From Climacium dendroides (taxonomy: Eukaryota > Streptophyta > Bryopsida > Hypnales > Climaciaceae): a stretch of DNA of 64,000 nt. Positions 23,747-33,960 of this stretch are shown here, piece by piece (the first letter of the stretch is position 1; every line of letters starts with the position of its first letter). Location of the stretch: the NCBI GenBank assembly GCA_950106755.1, contig OX467086.1, positions 19,424,001 through 19,488,000 on the forward strand. The letters run 5' to 3'. The position numbers and the translations under genes are program-made. The notes under the pieces were generated by a model. It did not search any database. It worked only from the letters and a program-made list of their open reading frames with translations, and had not been told where the DNA came from.

Positions 23747-26470
23747 ATGGAGTTGCCGCCAGAGAGCCCGCCTCATCCGAAGACAACTTATGAGGTCCTG
23801 CGCAACCAGAAGAAGGCCGAGATGCTGAAGGCCTTGGAACCCGTTCTCCGCGCCAGGAGAGAGTTGTGAGTTCCACTTAACTGCGCCTTACGAATTGTCG
23901 CAGATTTGCTTCTTGCATGCATGTAGTGCCTCCCTCGATCGACTGTGCTACATGCAAACTTCAGTCTGTACAGGCCTCCATCACATGCAGCTATCCAAAC
24001 AGTATAGTTGTCCTGTACGCAGTTGTAGACGTTGGGTCCTAGTAGCAGGATCCAATTTTGCAATGACAATTTGAATAATTTGATAGGGAGGTTTAACTGT
24101 TTTGGCGTCCTAGGGTTTGCCGGTGTTCAGTCATTAATTTCGGCGCCGTTTGCTTTTGGGGGGGCCGCGAAGTCATGCGACAGTCACAAGGATGTCACTT
24201 TTGCGAAGTCACGACTTTGTCGTCACTAAAATGAAGTCGTGTCGCAGTCATTCTGAAGTTGGTCGAGCCTCATTTGCACTTGAAGTTGCCGGTCCACGTG
24301 GAATCCATTGCGCTTGCGGGAGCAGGCGTCCTGCAGCGCACTGGAAAACCCTAATGTCACCTCCATGCAGAGGGGATCATTTTTTGGCTTTGCGATCATT
24401 TTTGTAGCTGATTCTTAGCGACTATCTGTCCTAGTGTCTACTCGCGGCGCTTGCATTCTTTTTCTTTGTGGCGCTCATTATCGTGTTCCGCGGTCCAGGG
24501 ACAAGCAAGAAGACGCCCTGAAAGCACCGCTGTAGGTTCACCCGCCGTTGCAACAGATACGGGAGCGGCTCCAGCAGTCGTTGCAGCAGACGCTGATGCG
24601 GCCTAGTCCTCCGAGGAGCCAGCCCTTCCAAGCGGCAACGTGGAGGTCAGCCCCGATGAAGGAGGCGAGGGAGGTTTCGAGGATGCCTCCACTGACCGCT
24701 TAACTGCAGCCAATGTCGCAGCAGCGCCGTCAAGGAAGGCTAAGAAAGCTCCCAAGTCTCCTAAGGTTTGTATCTCCAAGCACACAAGTCCATGTGCGTC
24801 CGTTCCCGGAGTGCCTTTCCTTACATTGCAGGACCTCGTGACTAATCAAATGGGCGGCAATAGTTTACATGTTCGGAAGCTTGTCATTTTCAATGTACAA
24901 GGAACCCTGTTGGACTACAGTTTGTTTGCTGCTCCAAACCCGAACTGTAGTATCCGTGCTAGCAACCATACGCAGTTCTATAGAATAGTTTTCCGACCAT
25001 GGTTGAAGCACTTTTTGGACCGATGCTTCACGCACTTCAAAGTTGCATTTTGGGGTAGTAGAAGTGCTCCGTACATGGAGGATGTGGTCCCTCAAATGTT
25101 GGCAGGGTTTTACAGTCGTGCCTATGATAGGGATCCACTCTTTTGTTGGTCTTCCGCAGCTGATTCCGAAAGTGGAGGGGAGCAAGATAAGGGAACCTTG
25201 GGTAAAAAAAACCTATATGTAGTATACGAGCAGTACCCTGAGTTCAATCTAGAGAACGCAATCATTGTAGATAGTAAGCTTTGTAGGGTCACGAAGAATG
25301 CGCACGACCTTTTTATGTGAAGTGGCTGTGCACCTTGGCTGACAACAAGGAATATTTGAAGTTATACCTGTGGCCTTTGCTTGAAGCCTTCTGGAGATGC
25401 CCCGACGGGACTACCTTCCGTGCAAAGTATCTGCAAGTTGTGAACAAGTCCAAATCTCAATGGCTCCTGAAGCGCAGAAGTGGAACTGGATACAATTTTG
25501 TGAACATGGTGGGAGGTGAGGGACTTGCAGTCCGGTTGGTTCGAACACCCTGCGACCCTCACCTTCATATTTTTTTGATTTTTAACTTATACTCTTTGTT
25601 TTTGCAAGCAAGGACGGGGAAGCAGAATACGCGATCGAAGTCAGCCTTTGTTACAGGGGCGCACCGTGATAAGGTAGGCACTACATAGCACTCATTTCAC
25701 TTTTTGTTCAAGCGGTCCACCCTTCAGTTGCGTTCTTGTCGTGTATAAGTTGCCCAGAAGTGACGTTCCAGTCATGGCTGGTCATCAAGTCATACTGTAG
25801 TGTCGGGAAAGTCGTGAATTCTATCCATGATTGCTTCATGACTTCACAATGACTCAATGGTGTATGCAATGCAAGGTGTTACTCTGAGAACAGAAATGGA
25901 TGCCACTGCCAAGATCGATTACAAATTGTTGTTTGTAGTTTTTTCTTGCATTGTTGTTGTGGGATATGAGTTCATCCCGCCTATCAACATTGTCGTTGGT
26001 CATTCAAGTGTCCATCGTGAGTCAGTCCCACGACGAAGTGGTATATTCACAGGCTCCACAGCACTGCACTAAGTAATGCTCCTATGAACCTTGTAGGCCA
26101 TTCTAGAATGCGTGATGTCTCAAGTGAATCGCATCTTGCGCTTTTTTGATTATGTAACCGTTAACTGAATTGTGCTATGTCTTGCATGCCATAGGGTTTC
26201 ATCATTGGCGATGAAGTTTTCCTCATGAATCCATGCGCTGTACGGCAGAAGGTGGCCCTTGGAATGATCAGCGGACTTCCAAGGTCTCACAAGTATCATG
26301 GTAAGGACATACCAGCATTGTGGATGAGGGTGGACGTCCGTGAGGTTCTACAAACAGGGGTGAGCCTCATGGTTTCCAATTACGCAGCGGACCAGGAGTT
26401 TATAGAGGACGTGAAGGGATCTTGCGCAATATGGTCGGAGAAGTCAATGAAGCTTTTTAATGGTACTTGA
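23747..26470 (+). pseudogene. Second CACTA gene with an FCP1/NIF-like (HAD) phosphatase domain
   Basis: A multi-exon gene can be pieced together. Exon 1 (23747-23865) encodes MELPPESPPHPKTTYEVLRN and continues QKKAEMLKALEP, a YE.LR..K start like other En/Spm accessory proteins, and ends at a GTGAGT donor. A second exon from about 24496 has one in-frame TAG at 24601. A possible 66-bp GT-AG intron spans 24766-24831. The frame 24832-25320 holds a HAD domain of the FCP1/NIF class: KLVIFNVQGTLLDYS (24874-24918), F.RPWLKHFLDRCF, FWGSRSAPYMEDVV, PLFCWSS and FNLENAIIVDSK. The usual D-x-D at the start of HAD motif I is N-x-Q (codons 24892 and 24898), so catalysis is not expected. The frame shifts near 25317. 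A last exon (26195-26470, GFIIGDEVFL...VALGMISG...CAIWSEKSMKLF) resembles the C-terminal domain of plant CACTA accessory proteins (DUF8039-like). The chimera is inferred; the domains are seen. Confidence 0.6.
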
Positions 26471-26739
26471 CTTAGCTTGTAAATTTTGTTGGAGACTTAC
26501 TGCACTCGCACAAACTTGTGGACGCCATGTATATTTGGGCTGCTATTCTATCCCACTCCATTCATTTTGCAATAGAGGACTCAATTTCTAACTCCGTGCT
26601 TGTGAATTTGTCATTGTTGTGTCAATTTTTGTTGGCTTACCGTTTCCTCAGCCACGGCTCTGCGTTTGCAATGTTGTTCTTGCTCGTTTGCACGTAATTA
26701 GGTAGTACATATTACTTGAATGTAGTGTAGATGAACCGA

Positions 26740-27632
26740 CTGGTGAATGACCCCTTCGAAGTTGCCGTGACTTCAGCACTACTAGCAGAATAGTGCACGT
26801 GCTACTGTGACGCAACTCCATCTACACTGCAGCACGATTTGTGAATGACTCCATGCTGCCCCTAAATTGTTGCCCACATCATGTTCATTTGCGACTGCAG
26901 CGTGACTGCAATATGACTCTGTTTGGAATGTCCACGTTAGATTTAGGAGGGGTCAGACACCACTGCAACGTGACTTCACCATGACTACGAGTGACGTCCA
27001 CGTCAGATTTTAAAGGGGTCAGATGCAACTTCAACATGACTGCACAATGACTGTGACTGACGTCTACGTCAGATTTAGGAGGGGTCACGCGCGACTCTAG
27101 CATGACTGCAGGACGACTGGTTCAGAATGTCCACGTCAGATTTTAAAGGGGTCGGACGCAACTTCAGAATGACTTCCTTGTGACTACGCCCAATCTGTCC
27201 ACGTCAGATTTAAAAGGGGTCATACACGACTCTAACATGACTTCAGTGTGACTATGTTCAAATTATCCACGTCAGATTTAGATGGGGTCAGACGCGACTC
27301 CAGAATGACTTACACGTGACTGCTGCAAAAATGTCCACGTCAGATTTTAGAGGGGTCCCGTGCTTGTCCAACTCAACCCAAGCCATCTTTCCTTAGTCTC
27401 ATTTTCTTTATCTCCCTCAATTGAGCCTCTTCTCATCCAAAGTTCCATCCGTCCCTACTTCATTGGGTGATAATAAATCTGCAGTCATTCTTATAAATGA
27501 CTTGTCCGAAATGACTGCAGGGCCCCGGAGTCACATTTTCATTTTTCAAGTCACATTCTCATTTTGCGACTACAATATGACAGTTTTGCAGTCATTTGCC
27601 GCAGTCACGATAACCCCCAATTTCTTGTAGTG
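26740..27632. repeat. Right subterminal repeats of the 9.1-kb CACTA element
   Basis: GTGACTTCA/GACTGCA-type motifs occur throughout and are organised into an ordered tandem array between 26929 and 27358 (separate entry). The stretch 27,360-27,480 is a short unique segment before the terminal motifs resume. Confidence 0.6.
26929..27358. repeat. Tandem array of about 66-bp units
   Basis: Six full units and one partial repeat the order TGTCCACGTCAGATTT, AGGGGTCAGACGCGACT, a GACTTCA/GACTGCA core and TGACT. Units start near 26929, 26992, 27060, 27129, 27198, 27267 and 27332. Unit length is 63-70 bp. The array combines the subterminal binding-type motif with a CACGTCAG box (an ACGT core). Confidence 0.8.
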
Positions 27633-27985
27633 CATGCCATATGTCACTATTTAGCTCTTTAAGAAACTAGTATAGTTGCGAAGATAAATTACAATCAACG
27701 ACATTGATGTGGAAGCAATATAAAAAAGAACATAGACAACAATTCCTCTAAGGTACTAAAGTAGAAAAGCATTTGAAAGAGTTGATTGGGAAATAAAATA
27801 GAGAATGTAGTACTATAGAAACAAAATGATAGGAAACAATAACTACTAACTACTAATGACTCTGAAGAATGTCATACTCATGTAACCGACTATGGTGAAT
27901 GTGCTATGAGGAAAGCATAAATATATGCCTCTATAGTGAATGAGATGGTATTATATTAGCTTTGGAAGAGTATTCTGCAAGGCGT
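27633..27985. other. Intergenic sequence between two elements
   Basis: No gene is supported. This is presumably old host sequence into which both neighbours inserted. Confidence 0.5.
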
Positions 27986-28067
27986 TGTCCTGTTGTAGAT
28001 TTGTGTATTATATAAAAACATATTATAATATATTTTATTGGATAGCTTCAAGGTGACGCCGTTCCGA

Positions 28068-28080
28068 TATATATATATAA
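28068..28080 (+). promoter_or_regulatory. TATA box of the orphan ORF
   Basis: A run of alternating TA followed by AAGAGG lies about 70 bp before the ATG at 28149 and about 85 bp from the element's left end. TATATAA boxes sit at the matching place in the other two copies, although those lack the ORF. Confidence 0.5.
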
Positions 28081-28148
28081 GAGGACGGTTTGCCTTACAG
28101 CTTCATTGTTTTTCAATAGTGGATTTTGTTTCCTACTTTAGAGTTAGA

Positions 28149-28607
28149 ATGTCAAACTGGAGGGTTTTTTCTGAGTCTCAAGATGAAGAGCCTCAACCGG
28201 AGGTTGAATTCAAGCTTTCCTTATCACAACTACCGGAGCAGCCCTTTTTGGTGCGAGATCTTGCATTGCCACTTAGGCATCCTCAAGATGAAGTTGGGCC
28301 TTCTCGATCGCCGAAGCAACCTCGCATAGAGCGGCAATGGCACGGAAATCTTGATTCCGATGCTCGTGTTTTGGTGATCTTGTTTCAAGTTGGGTGTGTT
28401 GAGCCGGGCACTCGGGAAGTGACATTCGAGGCAAGTTATGAGGGCAAAAACATTGATCAGTACTATTGTATGGTTCAGCCGGTGGAGGGTAGTCGTGGCC
28501 ACCAACGTTGGTTGGAAGGTCCAGTCAACCCATTAATGAAAGCCGAGCGTGCAAATTATATTGCTGCCACCATCAAACGCATTCTCAACTTTCTGCAAAT
28601 GAAATGA
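28149..28607 (+). CDS. Orphan ORF of the TGTC...GACA element (152 aa)
   Basis: The frame starts MSNWRVFSESQDEEPQPEVE and ends NFLQMK. The first half is acidic and Pro-rich, probably disordered. The second half (from about residue 65) is more globular: ARVLVILFQVGC, REVTFEASYEGKNIDQYYC, then RANYIAATIKRILNFLQ as a likely C-terminal helix. No known domain was recognised. An upstream in-frame TTG extends the frame to 28038, but the ATG follows the TATA box at a sensible distance and its first 12 codons are kept in the nested copy, which supports this start. The frame has no stop although it lies among decayed elements. It could be a captured host gene fragment or the element's own protein. Confidence 0.5.
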   Translation: MSNWRVFSESQDEEPQPEVEFKLSLSQLPEQPFLVRDLALPLRHPQDEVGPSRSPKQPRIERQWHGNLDSDARVLVILFQVGCVEPGTREVTFEASYEGKNIDQYYCMVQPVEGSRGHQRWLEGPVNPLMKAERANYIAATIKRILNFLQMK

Positions 28608-28949
28608 AGCTTTGATTGAAACTCTAGTTTTTTACCTCTAGTGAGCATTTATTGGATGTTAGTTTTTACTTAGAGTATTTTATTGAAATCAGTGTGTGAT
28701 TATTAATGTAGAATGAAAAATTAGTAACAGTATTTAACTTAAAGTTTGGAGTTAAGGGAGAGTGTGAATGGGGATTTAGTTTGAAATCTTAGGTGGGGTT
28801 TTGGTAGGGGCATGGACTGATGTGTCCCACCCTTCACTTGAGATGGGGAGGATAAGAGGGAAAAGATGCTTAGTTGGTGGACAAGGGAAGTGAAGTGTGT
28901 GTATGTTTTTTGGGAGGTTTTTTGGCCAAATTTCGAGTGGATGTAGCTC

Positions 28950-29790
28950 ATGGAGAATAAACAATTGAGTAATGAAAATTTGGCACAACATTCTTTGTAT
29001 TGACAGCTTTTCAAAGAGTATTTGTAAGTTGAATTTGGAGTTGGGAGTCAAAAGTTATGAAAGTTTGAAATTGTAAAGACCCAAGGATCTCCATTGAGAG
29101 GTCAGAGGCTTCAATAAGCTATAACTTTTGGTGTACTTACTGAATTGACTTGATATTTGGGAGGTGTATTGTCTTTGTTTATGTCTTTCTAAAAAGATAT
29201 GATAATTGTCGTTTGGAGTGTTTATCAAAAAGTTATGAGGTGATGAAGTCTGGAGTGGAGATTGAACTTGAAGGAAAAAGGCCGTAACTTCAACGCCTAC
29301 AACTTTTGGTCAATTTCTTTGATGGAATTGAAACTTTGATATGTTTTAGATTATCATTTTAGTTTTTCAAATTGTGTTTATTTATACAAATTGGAGTTGT
29401 AATGCAAAAGTTATGAAGTATCAAAGGTTAAGAAAATTTCTACCTTCTTGTTTGAGAAGGCCGAGACTCTACCTCTCATAACTTTTGGACAGTATCTTAG
29501 ATTATTGTGATATTTTCACAACTTATAGATAGTAGTGAGAGCTTTTCAAATTGCTCTCACACATAGTATTTCAATCTTGTAATCAAAAGTTATTGAGGTT
29601 TAAAGAGGCAGTGTTTGGTTAGTAAGGAAGAAGAAGACTTCTACTTTGTCCTTTAATAACTTTTGGACAGTATCTTAGAATAGTTTCAAATTTTGTGAGT
29701 GATTAGATTGTGCTATTATCTTTCTAAATTGCTAAAGCATTTAGCATTTGAGTTCCAAGAGCATCTGTGACACAAAATCAAAGTTTGCAG
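28950..29790 (+). repeat. 178-bp tandem modules in the fullest TGTC...GACA copy
   Basis: A TTTTC-type phase mark falls at 29005, 29183, 29361, 29540 and 29718, and an independent ACTTTTGG mark at 29124, 29302, 29481 and 29659. Both give spacings of 178, 178-179 and 178 bp. The units are diverged in sequence but keep their period. Typical words in each unit are 'aacttttgg', 'gatatttt', 'gcttttcaaa' and 'aaaagttatga'. Confidence 0.75.
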
Positions 29791-30445
29791 CTTGCTTGGG
29801 ACTTAGTTTTTCTTAGTTTTTGTTGGAATTTCTTCAAGTTTGTGAGTGAAAAAAGTTTTCAAGACTTAAGATTGAAGATTTGAGACTCAAAGTGGAAGAA
29901 GGTTGAAGATTTGTGTGTTGTGGCTTGTGGCTTGTTTTTCCTAGCCGATTTTGGAGGCTCATTGTGAATTTCTTGTTTTCCCATCCTATTTTGGGGGCTA
30001 GTTTTTATTTAAATTTTGCATTGTAAACTTGGTTGCGGGCTATGGAGTCATTCTTATGACAATGTTAGCCCCATTTTATGTTTGTGGCGACGAAGTGGGA
30101 TTGATCACCCACATGGTCGATCTTCTATGTTGTTCCTACTGGTGAAAGGCGCTTCCTGATCACTGTAGGTTTGAAGTTTAGGAGTCAATTTTCGGACGGT
30201 CAACTCGTGGTTTGGTCGTCCCATTTTACCCATCCGAAGACTTGTTTCTTATTACACACCTTTACCCTTGGCCCTATAGAACCACTATAGGATAGGCCAA
30301 CGGAAGATTAAGTGAAGATTCAAGTTTTGAAGATTGAAGACCAAAGACTCAAGATAAGAAGATTTGACAAACCCCATAGCAAAACTATTCCCAGTCGCAA
30401 CCAGAATCTTCGCGATTTCCCGAAGCAAACTCTCTCAACACGACA

Positions 30446-31086
30446 GTGTACAAGACCACCTTCATCAATGGAGCTCCCGTCATTTTTGTTAATGTCATTA
30501 CAAAAAATTAGAAGCACAAAATACAACAAAAGCACCTCCATATTTTTTATTGTTACAGGCAACTTCTTTATCCAAAAGACTTAGAAGCAGTTACTTAGTT
30601 CACTTGCGTGTTGTATAAACATGCAACAATCAATGTGTAGAGAAGATGTTTCCTATTGAAATTTGGGGCCCTCAATAGTACCTATAGGGAGTGCTTATGT
30701 TTTTCTACTTTAAGATATTGTTTCAATGTAGGCAAGTGTACTGTGTTCTATAAATTGTTGCTTTCAACATCCATGCTACATTTGTCTAGCTACGCTTTTG
30801 TTTCCTCAATGCTGAGGATGCCCTCTTGAGAAGTGACAAGTATACATCCTGTAGAATTAGCTGTCAAGTTCTTCATGGCATAGCTTTTAAAAGTGTTTAA
30901 GGGTGACATTTGGCTATCAAATAAAAAAGGAAGGTGCTGGGAGCATTGTTGACGTCATGAAACTTTGATGTTGTGCTCTATCCGCATTGATGTTTTCTTT
31001 TGCAAAAATTTAGACACTGCCCTATTTTTGTTCTTAGGACATGCCTAAATCTCTTTACTTTCAAAGACTTGGCACCCTCAACATTT
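30446..31086. other. Intergenic sequence
   Basis: No gene is supported. Some GC-balanced stretches (30,770-31,010) suggest older genic or transposon sequence, without a recognisable domain. Confidence 0.45.
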
Positions 31087-33377
31087 CACTACAATAAAAC
31101 GTGCATTTTATGACTAGGAATGACTAGTGACTGTTTGTAGTCACATTTTTTAATGCCAAAACTTTAGAAAAAATATGATTGCAAATATGATTGGTAGTCA
31201 TATTTTGCCCTTGTATTTGATAGGCATATAATATATACTTCTTGGGAACGCAAAGTATTTTATAGGGAACATGTCTTAGAAATGTCTAGTCATATATATT
31301 AGTCATATTTTTACATCTGACTATGTGTAGTCATATTTCATAGTCACATTTTTATAGAAGTTTAAATTTTTCTTTTTGGGCAGTCCCTAAAAATTTGGAC
31401 AATTTTAAAAACTAAAAGAATATTATTGTTCAAAATTTTGAAATCCTAGCTACTACTTTTGGAAGATTTTAAAATCCTAGCCATCACTTTTAAAAAATTT
31501 TGAAATCTTAGCAATTATTTTTTTAGGGTTTCAAAATCCTATCCATCATTTTTAGGATTTTAAAATCCTAGCTTCCACTTCTTTAAGGTATTGAAACCCT
31601 AGCCACCACTTCATTTTCCTTCTCTTCTTTGTCATTTGTTTTTTTCCTAACTCTTACTTCTTCTTGCCTCTTATTGTTTTTTTGTTTTTTTTGTCTTTTT
31701 GTTATTATCTCTTGATTGTTGCTTTTTTATTTTTTATCTCTTAGTTATTGCTTCTTAGTTTTTATCTCTTAGTTTCTCCTTCTTAGTTGTTATTTCTTAG
31801 TTACTGCTTTTTAGTTGTTGCGAATATTTTGTTTGTTGCTTCTTAGTTGTTGTGAGTTTCTTATTTGTTGCTAATTAGTTGTTGTAAGTCTCTTAGTTGT
31901 TGCTTCTTAGTTGTTGTGAATCTCTTAGTTGTTGCTTCTCAGTTGTTGTTTACTAGTTGTTGCTTCTTAGTTATTCCTTCTTAGTTGTTGCCTTTAGATT
32001 TATCTTAAATTTTTGCCTCTTATTGTCTCTTAAATCTTGCCTTTTATTGTTTTTTAATTTATTTATTTTTTCTTTTATTGCACTTTAATTCATATTATTT
32101 TTGTTTCTTGTTGCCTTTTACTTGTTGCCTCATGTTGCCTTTTGTTGTATCTTAGCTCTTATTTGTTGCTACCTCTTAGCTTTTGCCACCTTTTGCTTTT
32201 TATATTTTCATTTTCATTATTATTCTCTTTTATTTCTTGTAATTTCTAAAGACATAGTTGTTTTGGCTTTTTTTCATTCTCAACTTGTACTACATATTTG
32301 TGTTGCCATAAACCTTTGAAGATTAACCTTTATTTTTCATTCACTAAAATTGACCTCCTTGATTGTGTATGTAGGAACTAAAAATTAGAGTAAAGTTATT
32401 GAAGGCTATTCACAATACAATAGAATCAACGGCTTTACAGTATTGTAAGTAATATGAACCCTACAAATATGTGTAAATATTCAATTATAGAATGAGTCAT
32501 TGTACTAATTTTACTATGTTTTGTATTGGTCACTATTAAATGTCTCTGAAAAGATTTACATTTTTTTGGCATTTTCCTTTTTCAATATGACTGCTTTTTG
32601 TACATCTTGTAAATCATGTATACTCATTTTTAATTGCATGAATTCTTTTATTTAGTAGCTAAACCATATTGATGTATGACTATATGATTACATTCAATCA
32701 CAAAATTATCAATGACATTCAATTGAATTGCTATATCAACCAAAATATGACTCACAATAGTCATATTCCACATCAACCAAAAACATCAATTACAAGAGTC
32801 ACATTACACATAAAAAAAACATTACTTACACAAGTCATATTCCAAATCAGTAAAATTATGATACATAAAAGTCACATTTAACATCAATAAAAATATGACT
32901 TATAAGAGTTACATTCAACATCAACAAAAAATATAACTCATTATAGTCATATATCACATTAGCCAAAATACGAGTCACCATAGTCATATTTCACATTAGT
33001 AAAAAATATGACTACACAAAGTCATATGCCACACCAACCAAAGTGTGACTCATCGTAGTCATATTCCACATTAGCAGAAAATACGACTGCATTTAGTTAC
33101 ATGCCATATAAGGTTTTCTTTCCTTATCTAGGTACCTCAAGAAAAAATCAAATTGTAAAGGTGGTCAACATATATGCTACGTAGGCAAAATACAAGAAAT
33201 TATACCAAAAACCAAATGATTGAAAATGTGACTAAAAAAATGTGACTAATCAATAATGATTAGACCCAATCATATTTTGAATCATCTATAGTGATTTCTG
33301 CCTCAATCACATTTTCCAATATTATGATTAGCCACAGTCATATTTTATAGTCTTAAAATACACATTTTGTTGTAGTA
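31087..33377. mobile_element. Non-autonomous CACTA element, copy 2 (inverted relative to copy 1)
   Basis: The left end is CACTACAATAAAACGTGCA and the right end is the complement of TACTACAACAAAATGTGTA; the last base has changed from G to A. The flanking triplet TTT is duplicated exactly. Length is 2291 bp. The order is inverted compared with 3830-6055: 'aaaatcctagc' repeats (31,430-31,610), a T-rich CTTAGTTGTTG tract (31,620-32,200), then the AGTCATATTCCACAT array (32,740-33,110). The two elements therefore belong to one family. No transposase is present. Confidence 0.85.
32740..33110. repeat. Subterminal repeat array of CACTA copy 2
   Basis: Units of about 45-50 bp repeat AGTCATATTCCACATCA and AAAATATGACTC motifs. 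This is the complement of the array at 4135-4640 and lies near the opposite end. Confidence 0.6.
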
Positions 33378-33544
33378 TTTTCTAAAAATTTAAAACACTA
33401 TACTTCACCCTTGCCATGACAAATTAAAGTATACAACCCTACCATCAACCTCCCCAAAAAAGGATGGATGAAAAACTGCAATGAATACTGACATAGTGAG
33501 ATATTAAACTTCCTTTTTGTCCATCATCCAAAAAGTGGACACCA

Positions 33545-33960
33545 AGTGTTAACAATTTAATATTTTAAATCATTCTCTACTTACTATTTTTTCCTATATG
33601 TTGTACAATTTCAAATGATCAGAATTTTTTCAAGCATGTGACCAACTTGTCTAGGAAAAAGAATCTAAAGAGTAACCACCATTTGGGACATCTTTTTAGA
33701 GGAAAGTGAGCTTGTGAAGTGCAACCACCTTATTTTTTGCAGGGCTAAAAAAATGATTTTAGTGAATTTGAATGCTTATATCTTGCAATGCATGAGGTGG
33801 AAATTTCTGAAATTTTTACCACATGTTTCTCAACTCATCATTCTACAAGATCCTACAGTTATATGTGTCAAAAAAAAATTTAAGAAATTTGGTACTTGTA
33901 TTAGAAATGGTAGTTTTGGAGCATTTTCGGTGAAAACATAGTGAAAAAACTTTAGGGGTT
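33545..33960. repeat. Dispersed repeat, inverted partner of 778-1205
   Basis: Ends CTTTAGGGGTTAAAG, the complement of the CTAACCCCTAAAG start at 778. Interior landmarks match in reverse order. The TTAA-type edge again suggests a piggyBac-type MITE. Confidence 0.5.

Larger units (their letters stand above)
18510..27632. mobile_element. 9.1-kb CACTA (En/Spm) element with nested insertion
   Basis: The left end is CACTACAAGGAATTGGGGG and the right end is the complement of CACTACAAGAAATTGGGGG; the inverted repeat runs about 32 bp with two mismatches. The flanking triplet CAT is duplicated exactly (18507-18509 and 27633-27635). Subterminal repeats with GACTTCA/GACTGCA and TGACT cores fill the first 1 kb and the last 0.9 kb. 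Inside are a minus-strand TNP2 relic (21905-22174), a plus-strand second gene (23747-26470), and a nested 2.1-kb TGTC...GACA element (19544-21652). Most of TNP2 is gone, so the element could move only with help from another copy. Confidence 0.9.
27986..30445 (+). mobile_element. TGTC...GACA family, fullest copy (2.46 kb) with orphan ORF
   Basis: The left end is TGTCCTGTTGTAG and the right end CTCTCAACACGACA. Flanking quartets are GCGT (27982-27985) and GTGT (30446-30449), one mismatch. Order: a TATA box (about 28068-28080), the 152-aa ORF (28149-28607), an AT-rich spacer, at least five 178-bp modules (phase marks at 29005, 29183, 29361, 29540, 29718), a 'tgtggcttgtggcttg' segment (29,925) and the terminal segment. 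The nested copy at 19544-21652 shares all of this except the ORF body. It is either a large solo LTR or a self-contained element of unknown type; no transposase or reverse transcriptase is present. Confidence 0.65.
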
